Part shown: positions 60,099 through 64,000 of the stretch, in pieces
Position numbering within the stretch: position 1 is the stretch's first letter
How the letters are laid out: the number at the start of each line of letters is the position of its first letter
Source of the DNA: an uncultured Clostridia bacterium
Lineage (GTDB): Bacteria; Bacillota; Clostridia; Oscillospirales; Ruminococcaceae
Assembly (NCBI GenBank): GCA_947383835.1
Contig: CANDEV010000004.1
Coordinates: 145,348-209,347, forward strand
Length of the DNA stretch: 64,000 bases
Reading direction: 5' to 3'
Notes under the pieces: generated by a model
Database searches by the model: none
What the model saw: the letters and a program-made list of their open reading frames with translations, nothing else
What the model was told of the DNA's origin: nothing
Translations under genes and position numbers: made by a program

Positions 60099-61355
60099 AT
60101 GCAGAAGCTGGTAATAAACGGAGGTAAAAAGCTAAGGGGAGAGATCACGGTACAAGGTGCAAAAAATGCTGCCCTGCCCATAATGGCGGCAGCGGTCTTA
60201 TGCGAAGAGGAAATTATCCTGCATAACTGTCCGAGGATATCCGATACATATTCGGCAATGCGTATTCTTACGTATTTGGGCTGCAAGGCGGGTTTTGAGA
60301 CGGGTCACACCGCTGTTTTAAAGTGCGGGACTGTTACGGCGGAGGGTATCTCCGACGAGCTTATGCGGGAAATGCGCTCCTCTATCTTCTTTTTGGGAGC
60401 GGTACTGGGTCGCACAGGACGGTGCAGGATAACGTTCCCCGGCGGCTGCGATCTGGGTCCCCGACCTATTGATATGCACCTTGCCGCACTGCGTAAAATG
60501 GGCGTGACCATACGCGAGGAATACGGCGTACTTGACTGCGCGGCTGAAAGGGGTCTTCACGGAGCAAAAATTTCGCTGTCCTTCCCCTCGGTTGGGACAA
60601 CGGAAAACGTCATGCTTGCGGCGGTTCTTGCGGAGGGTGTAACGGTGATCCAAAACGCCGCAAGAGAGCCTGAAATTGCCGATCTGGCGGACTTCCTCAA
60701 CGCCTGCGGAGCGAAAATAAGCGGCGCGGGCAGCGGCAAGATAACCGTCTGCGGCGTAAAAAAGCTCCACGGCTGCGAGTACAGCATAATGCCCGACAGG
60801 ATAGTGTGTGCAACATATCTTGCCTGCACAGCCGCGGCGGGAGGCGAGGTTGCGGTTTTCGGCTGCCGACCCTCCGACATGGAGAGTATACTGCCGATAT
60901 TTGAGCAAATGGGCTGTATAGTTCACGCATACAATGATAAAATATATTTCAGCGCAAACCGTCCTTTGCACGCCATTGCGCCTATAAGGACAATGGTGTA
61001 CCCGGGCTTCCCCACGGACGCGCAGGCTTTCGTTATGGCTGCACTGTGCAAGGCTAAGGGGACTTCCGTGTTCGTCGAAAACATTTTCGAGAACCGCTAC
61101 AAGCACGTCGGCGGCTTGCAGAGAATGGGCGCTGATATCCTTGTGGAGGGCAAGGTAGCGGTTATTGAGGGCGTAAGCCGTCTTTACGGCGCAAAGGTGG
61201 ACGCTCCCGATTTACGGGGCGGCGCGGGACTTGTTACGGCAGCTCTTTCCGCAGAGGGCAGGAGTGAAATTTCAAACATACACTACATAGACAGGGGCTA
61301 TGAGGAGATAGAAAAGGCGTTATCGTCGATCGGGGCAGATATTTCAAGGGTTTGA
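60099..61355 (+). CDS. murA: UDP-N-acetylglucosamine 1-carboxyvinyltransferase
   Basis: A 418-residue cytoplasmic enzyme of the EPSP-synthase fold; it transfers enolpyruvate to UDP-GlcNAc, the first step of peptidoglycan synthesis. INGGKKLRGEITVQGAKNAA carries the Lys-Asn pair of the active site. The usual catalytic loop with the fosfomycin-targeted Cys is represented here by LGRTGRCRITFPGGCDLGPR, with Cys in GRC. PTDAQAFVMA is also conserved. A TACCAAAC/GTTTGGTA inverted repeat near 60055-60077 precedes it and overlaps a TATAAA-like -10. Confidence 0.97.
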   Translation: MQKLVINGGKKLRGEITVQGAKNAALPIMAAAVLCEEEIILHNCPRISDTYSAMRILTYLGCKAGFETGHTAVLKCGTVTAEGISDELMREMRSSIFFLGAVLGRTGRCRITFPGGCDLGPRPIDMHLAALRKMGVTIREEYGVLDCAAERGLHGAKISLSFPSVGTTENVMLAAVLAEGVTVIQNAAREPEIADLADFLNACGAKISGAGSGKITVCGVKKLHGCEYSIMPDRIVCATYLACTAAAGGEVAVFGCRPSDMESILPIFEQMGCIVHAYNDKIYFSANRPLHAIAPIRTMVYPGFPTDAQAFVMAALCKAKGTSVFVENIFENRYKHVGGLQRMGADILVEGKVAVIEGVSRLYGAKVDAPDLRGGAGLVTAALSAEGRSEISNIHYIDRGYEEIEKALSSIGADISRV

Positions 61356-61395
61356 TTTTTGCGGCATATTTTCTGAATTACGGAGAAAAATTTTT

Positions 61396-62316
61396 ATGGG
61401 AAATGAAAAACGGCGTCCTGCGGGCAATCCTGCGGTGCGGAGAAAACGAAAACGGAATATGTCCCTTTATTACGGGACGGTGCTTTTTATCGCAGCGATA
61501 ATTTTCGCAATACTTTCGGTGACAGTTTTTTTTAACGTCGAAACGGCGCTTATAAATGGTTCGTCAAAATATACCGTTGAGGAAATTATTGAAGCAAGCG
61601 GCATAAACGGCGGCGACAACATGATACGCAAAAATATGGGCAGGGCGGAGGAAAAAATTACCTCGGAGCTTATTTATATAGAAACTGCCGAGATAAAGCG
61701 TAAGCTCCCTTCAACGGTAGAAATCACGTTGACGCCCTGCATCGAGACAGCCTGTATGCAGAAGGACGGAGGCTTTTTCGTAGTCAGCGAGACAGGAAAG
61801 ATACTGAAGCTTTCCGAGGAACCGCAGCTTGATCTGCTTGTGTTTTACGGTGCAAATCCCTCCGAGGATATGGACGTTGGCATGAAATTCGCTTCCGAGG
61901 ACGAAAACAAGACAGAGGTGATATACGATCTTTTAAGCCACAGAGATTCGGGCTTTGTCTCAAAGATAACAAGCTTTGACATTACCGACAGACTAAATAT
62001 AAGCTGTGTTTACGAGGACAGGATAACCGTTGAGCTTGGGGTCATCTCCGATATAGACTACAAATTCGAGCTTGCGGAGAAAATAATCACAACAAAAATA
62101 TCTCCCGACTCGCGAGGTCAGCTCAGAATGCTTAAAAACGGCGGACAGTTCCTAAGCGAAGCGGATCTGGAGCAGAATGATGAGCTGCACCAAAGGCAGA
62201 AGGAAAACGCCGAACGAAGGGAACAGGCGGAGTCTGAACAGCAGTCCGAAGCCGCCGAAACGTCTCAGGATAACGAAAGTGAGACGGAGGTTACCACAAA
62301 GCTTAATTTTGAATAG
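61396..62316 (+). CDS. divIB: cell division protein FtsQ/DivIB
   Basis: A 306-residue bitopic membrane protein. A strongly basic N-terminus (KRRPAGNPAVRRKRKRNMS) precedes a membrane segment (LYYGTVLFIAAIIFAILSVTVFF), a POTRA domain (from about 48, SKYTVEEIIEASGINGGDNM) and a beta domain. The C-terminal 55 residues are a Glu/Gln/Ser-rich disordered tail. It works with FtsL and DivIC to control septal synthesis. GGAG is 10 bases before the ATG, and ftsZ follows. Confidence 0.9.
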   Translation: MGNEKRRPAGNPAVRRKRKRNMSLYYGTVLFIAAIIFAILSVTVFFNVETALINGSSKYTVEEIIEASGINGGDNMIRKNMGRAEEKITSELIYIETAEIKRKLPSTVEITLTPCIETACMQKDGGFFVVSETGKILKLSEEPQLDLLVFYGANPSEDMDVGMKFASEDENKTEVIYDLLSHRDSGFVSKITSFDITDRLNISCVYEDRITVELGVISDIDYKFELAEKIITTKISPDSRGQLRMLKNGGQFLSEADLEQNDELHQRQKENAERREQAESEQQSEAAETSQDNESETEVTTKLNFE

Positions 62317-62396
62317 AAATCCGCACATCTTACAGCTTTATAGCGGCAGGGTTTTTAGTAATTTTTTCTAAATTGCATATTTTTTTCCCAAACTAC

Positions 62397-62425
62397 TTGC
62401 AAAGTTCTGTAAAGTATGTTAAAAT
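62397..62425 (+). promoter_or_regulatory. sigma-A promoter of ftsZ
   Basis: TTGCAA (62397-62402), 17-base spacer, TAAAAT (62420-62425), in the 170-base divIB-ftsZ gap. It gives ftsZ independent transcription. Confidence 0.75.
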
Positions 62426-62486
62426 AATTATTGTATATATGTGATTTTCGGATTGCAAAGGGAATTTTTTTAGGAGGACGTTATAA

Positions 62487-63578
62487 ATGGGTTTTTCTGT
62501 TGATAATGAGGAAATTTATTCCGACATAAATATAAAGGTCGTGGGTGTCGGCGGCGGCGGCGGAAACGCTCTTAACTGTATGGCTACCGAGGGTATCTGC
62601 GACGTTGAATTTGTTGCTGTCAATACCGACGCAGCGGCTCTCCGTTCATCAAAGGCAAGCACCAAGGTTCAGATAGGCGAAAAGCTTACCCGAGGCAGAG
62701 GCGCAGGAAACAAGCCTGAGATAGGCGAGCGCAGCGCACAGGAGAACAGGGACGAGATAGCGGCTGCTCTCAAAGGCTCCACAATGGTATTTATCGCAGC
62801 AGGTATGGGCGGCGGCACAGGTACAGGCGCGGCTCCAGTAGTTGCCGAGATAGCTAAGGAAATGGATATCCTTACCGTTGCCGTTGTTACAAAGCCCTTT
62901 AACTTTGAGCAAAAGGCAAAGATGACTCAGGCGGAAAAGGGTATAGGCGAGCTTATGAAGCACGTAGACTCGCTTGTGGTCATTCCTAACGAGAGACTTA
63001 TTTCTTCTTCGGAAAAGCCTCTTACAATGAAAGAAAGCTTTTCCCTTGCGGACGATATTCTCAAAACTGGCGTTAAGTCAATTGCAGAGCTTATTACGGT
63101 GGACGGCTTCATCAACCTTGACTTTGCGGACGTTGAAACTACCATGAAAAACGCAGGCTACGCTCACATGGCTATCGGTCACGGTTCGGGCAAGGACAAG
63201 GCTGCCGAGGCTGCAAACGCGGTTATCACAAGCCCGCTGCTTGAAACGTCTATCAGCGGAGCAACACGTCTCCTTGTTAATATCGTTATGTCAGAGGACG
63301 CGCTTTCTACCGATATAGATACTGCCACTAAGCTTATTACCGACGCGGCAGACCCCGATGTTGAACTTATTTTCGGCGCAAGCTTCAGCGATAAAATGGA
63401 GGACGAGATCAATCTTACAGTTATTGCCTCCGGCTTTAAAAATCTCGGCGAGGGACTTGTTATCAATGCCGATGAGGAAAAGGCAGCAGCCGGCGGAACA
63501 GCTGCGGCAGAGCCTGAAAAATCATCAGCGATCGACGATTACACCGAGCTTTTGGGCATCTTTAACAATCGTTCATAG
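62487..63578 (+). CDS. ftsZ: cell division protein FtsZ
   Basis: A 363-residue tubulin-like GTPase that forms the division ring. IKVVGVGGGGGNALN, the tubulin signature GGGTGTGAAPVVA (108 region), and the T7 loop with NLDFADVETTM are intact. The C-terminal linker is only about 20 residues, and the end reads IDDYTELLGIFNNR instead of the usual DIPxFLRxR type peptide. FtsZ binds partners such as FtsA or SepF through this tail; no ftsA is present in the cluster. AGGAGG lies 9 bases before the ATG. A terminator follows. Confidence 0.98.
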   Translation: MGFSVDNEEIYSDINIKVVGVGGGGGNALNCMATEGICDVEFVAVNTDAAALRSSKASTKVQIGEKLTRGRGAGNKPEIGERSAQENRDEIAAALKGSTMVFIAAGMGGGTGTGAAPVVAEIAKEMDILTVAVVTKPFNFEQKAKMTQAEKGIGELMKHVDSLVVIPNERLISSSEKPLTMKESFSLADDILKTGVKSIAELITVDGFINLDFADVETTMKNAGYAHMAIGHGSGKDKAAEAANAVITSPLLETSISGATRLLVNIVMSEDALSTDIDTATKLITDAADPDVELIFGASFSDKMEDEINLTVIASGFKNLGEGLVINADEEKAAAGGTAAAEPEKSSAIDDYTELLGIFNNRS

Positions 63579-63600
63579 TTTTTTCCTTTAATAAGTATTT

Positions 63601-63646
63601 AGAAGCTCTCTCCCGATGGCATATGCTGTTGGGAGAGAGCTTCTTA
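63601..63646. terminator. terminator after ftsZ
   Basis: AGAAGCTCTCTCCC (63601-63614) pairs perfectly with GGGAGAGAGCTTCT (63631-63644). Only a short T-containing tail follows, and a family A repeat begins at once. Confidence 0.8.
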
Positions 63647-63740
63647 TACTAATTTGCGACTAAAAAGTGTGTAAAAAATCAAGCAAAAATTTGCATATAT
63701 ATGATTTTTGTGCAGATTTTTTACATACGCTTTTAGTGTA
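63646..63740. repeat. Family A palindromic repeat, copy 7 (right end lost)
   Basis: Begins ATACTAATTTGCGACTAAAA and keeps the interior, but the right arm stops after CGCTTTTAGTG and does not read GCAAATTAGTAT. Confidence 0.75.
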
Positions 63741-63781
63741 GCCTGCCGCGCAAAACACAAAAAAATGACACCCAAAATGCA

Positions 63782-63832
63782 AAAACCCCGCTTTGAATTG
63801 CCATTAAATGACATTTGAGACGGGGTTTTAAA
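63782..63832. terminator. orphan bidirectional terminator-like hairpin
   Basis: AAAACCCCG pairs with CGGGGTTTT, with T and A runs outside. No gene ends here on either strand inside the window. The following bases to 64000 contain no gene I can support; GGAGGAATTT at the very end looks like a ribosome site for a gene starting beyond the window. Confidence 0.5.
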
Positions 63833-64000
63833 ATTAAGAAGCGCAAGCCTATCGGTTAAATCGGCTTACAAGATAAGTATAGCACAAAAGATTATCACCG
63901 TCCATTTTCATATATACTATATAGCGTAGGCGAATGACTTACATAATTCACAACATAATCAGACGAGAGAGCAATTTGCAGATTAGCGCTGGAGGAATTT

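Overview
The window looks like a chromosome segment of a low-to-mid GC Firmicute of the class Clostridia, most plausibly a gut or rumen Ruminococcaceae/Oscillospiraceae. Reasons: a Firmicutes-type division and cell-wall (dcw) cluster led by mraZ, SpoVG, LexA of the Gram-positive type, many Cys-anchored lipoproteins and no outer-membrane genes, GGAGG ribosome sites with frequent TTG and GTG starts, a GH5 endoglucanase, and MurE with the DNPR signature of meso-diaminopimelate peptidoglycan. Species is not claimed. I see no phage, plasmid, transposase or CRISPR genes.

Layout. 1-3.3 kb: 5' part of glgB, a VanY-like carboxypeptidase lipoprotein, purA. 3.6-5.0 kb: a membrane protein with 31-residue tandem repeats. 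5.1-7.9 kb: a three-gene operon (P-loop protein, putative DNA-repair radical SAM protein, DUF4130 partner) with a LexA-box-like site inside its promoter. 8.0 kb: tRNA-Arg(CCU). 8.3-15 kb: MATE exporter, PASTA/serine hydrolase, ABC exporter with a very large FtsX-type permease. 15.3-20.5 kb: LRR lipoprotein, SGNH hydrolase, two lipoproteins, AI-2E-type permease. 20.7-23.8 kb: HD, HAD and GGDEF proteins. 23.9-28.2 kb: sugar-type binding lipoprotein, chemoreceptor and GH5 endoglucanase, with a palindromic operator in the promoter. 28.6-34.5 kb: four tandem paralogous lipoproteins plus a methyltransferase, behind a promoter with four 11-bp direct repeats like a PhoP/PhoB box. 34.7-37.4 kb: YfhO. 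37.7-44.2 kb: NUDIX, spoVG, then murC-lexA-CPBP-tex. 44.5-48.4 kb: ECF S component, HD protein, XRE membrane regulator, alpha/beta hydrolase. 48.6-63.6 kb: mraZ-rsmH-ftsL-pbp-murEF(fused)-mraY-ftsW-murG-murA-divIB-ftsZ.

The dcw cluster supplies most of the enzymes from UDP-GlcNAc enolpyruvyl transfer (MurA) to lipid II (MraY, MurG) and septal assembly (PBP, FtsW, FtsL, DivIB, FtsZ). murB, murD and ftsA are not in the window and murC is 10 kb upstream with lexA. MurE and MurF are one polypeptide. The mraZ promoter is followed at once by 10-bp-phased AAAGTG-type boxes, the expected form of an MraZ operator.

Two families of palindromic intergenic repeats run through the window. Family A (about 100 bp, arms ATACTAATTTGC/GCAAATTAGTAT) has five long or degenerate copies and two 40-bp internal-deletion forms. 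Family B (163-189 bp) has three copies with a shared core but copy-specific terminal arms. In several copies both arms have changed together. No transposase for either is encoded here. The leads I consider best are the SOS-like promoter on the radical SAM operon, the Pho-box-like promoter of the lipoprotein array, the MraZ operator/leader, and these covarying repeats.
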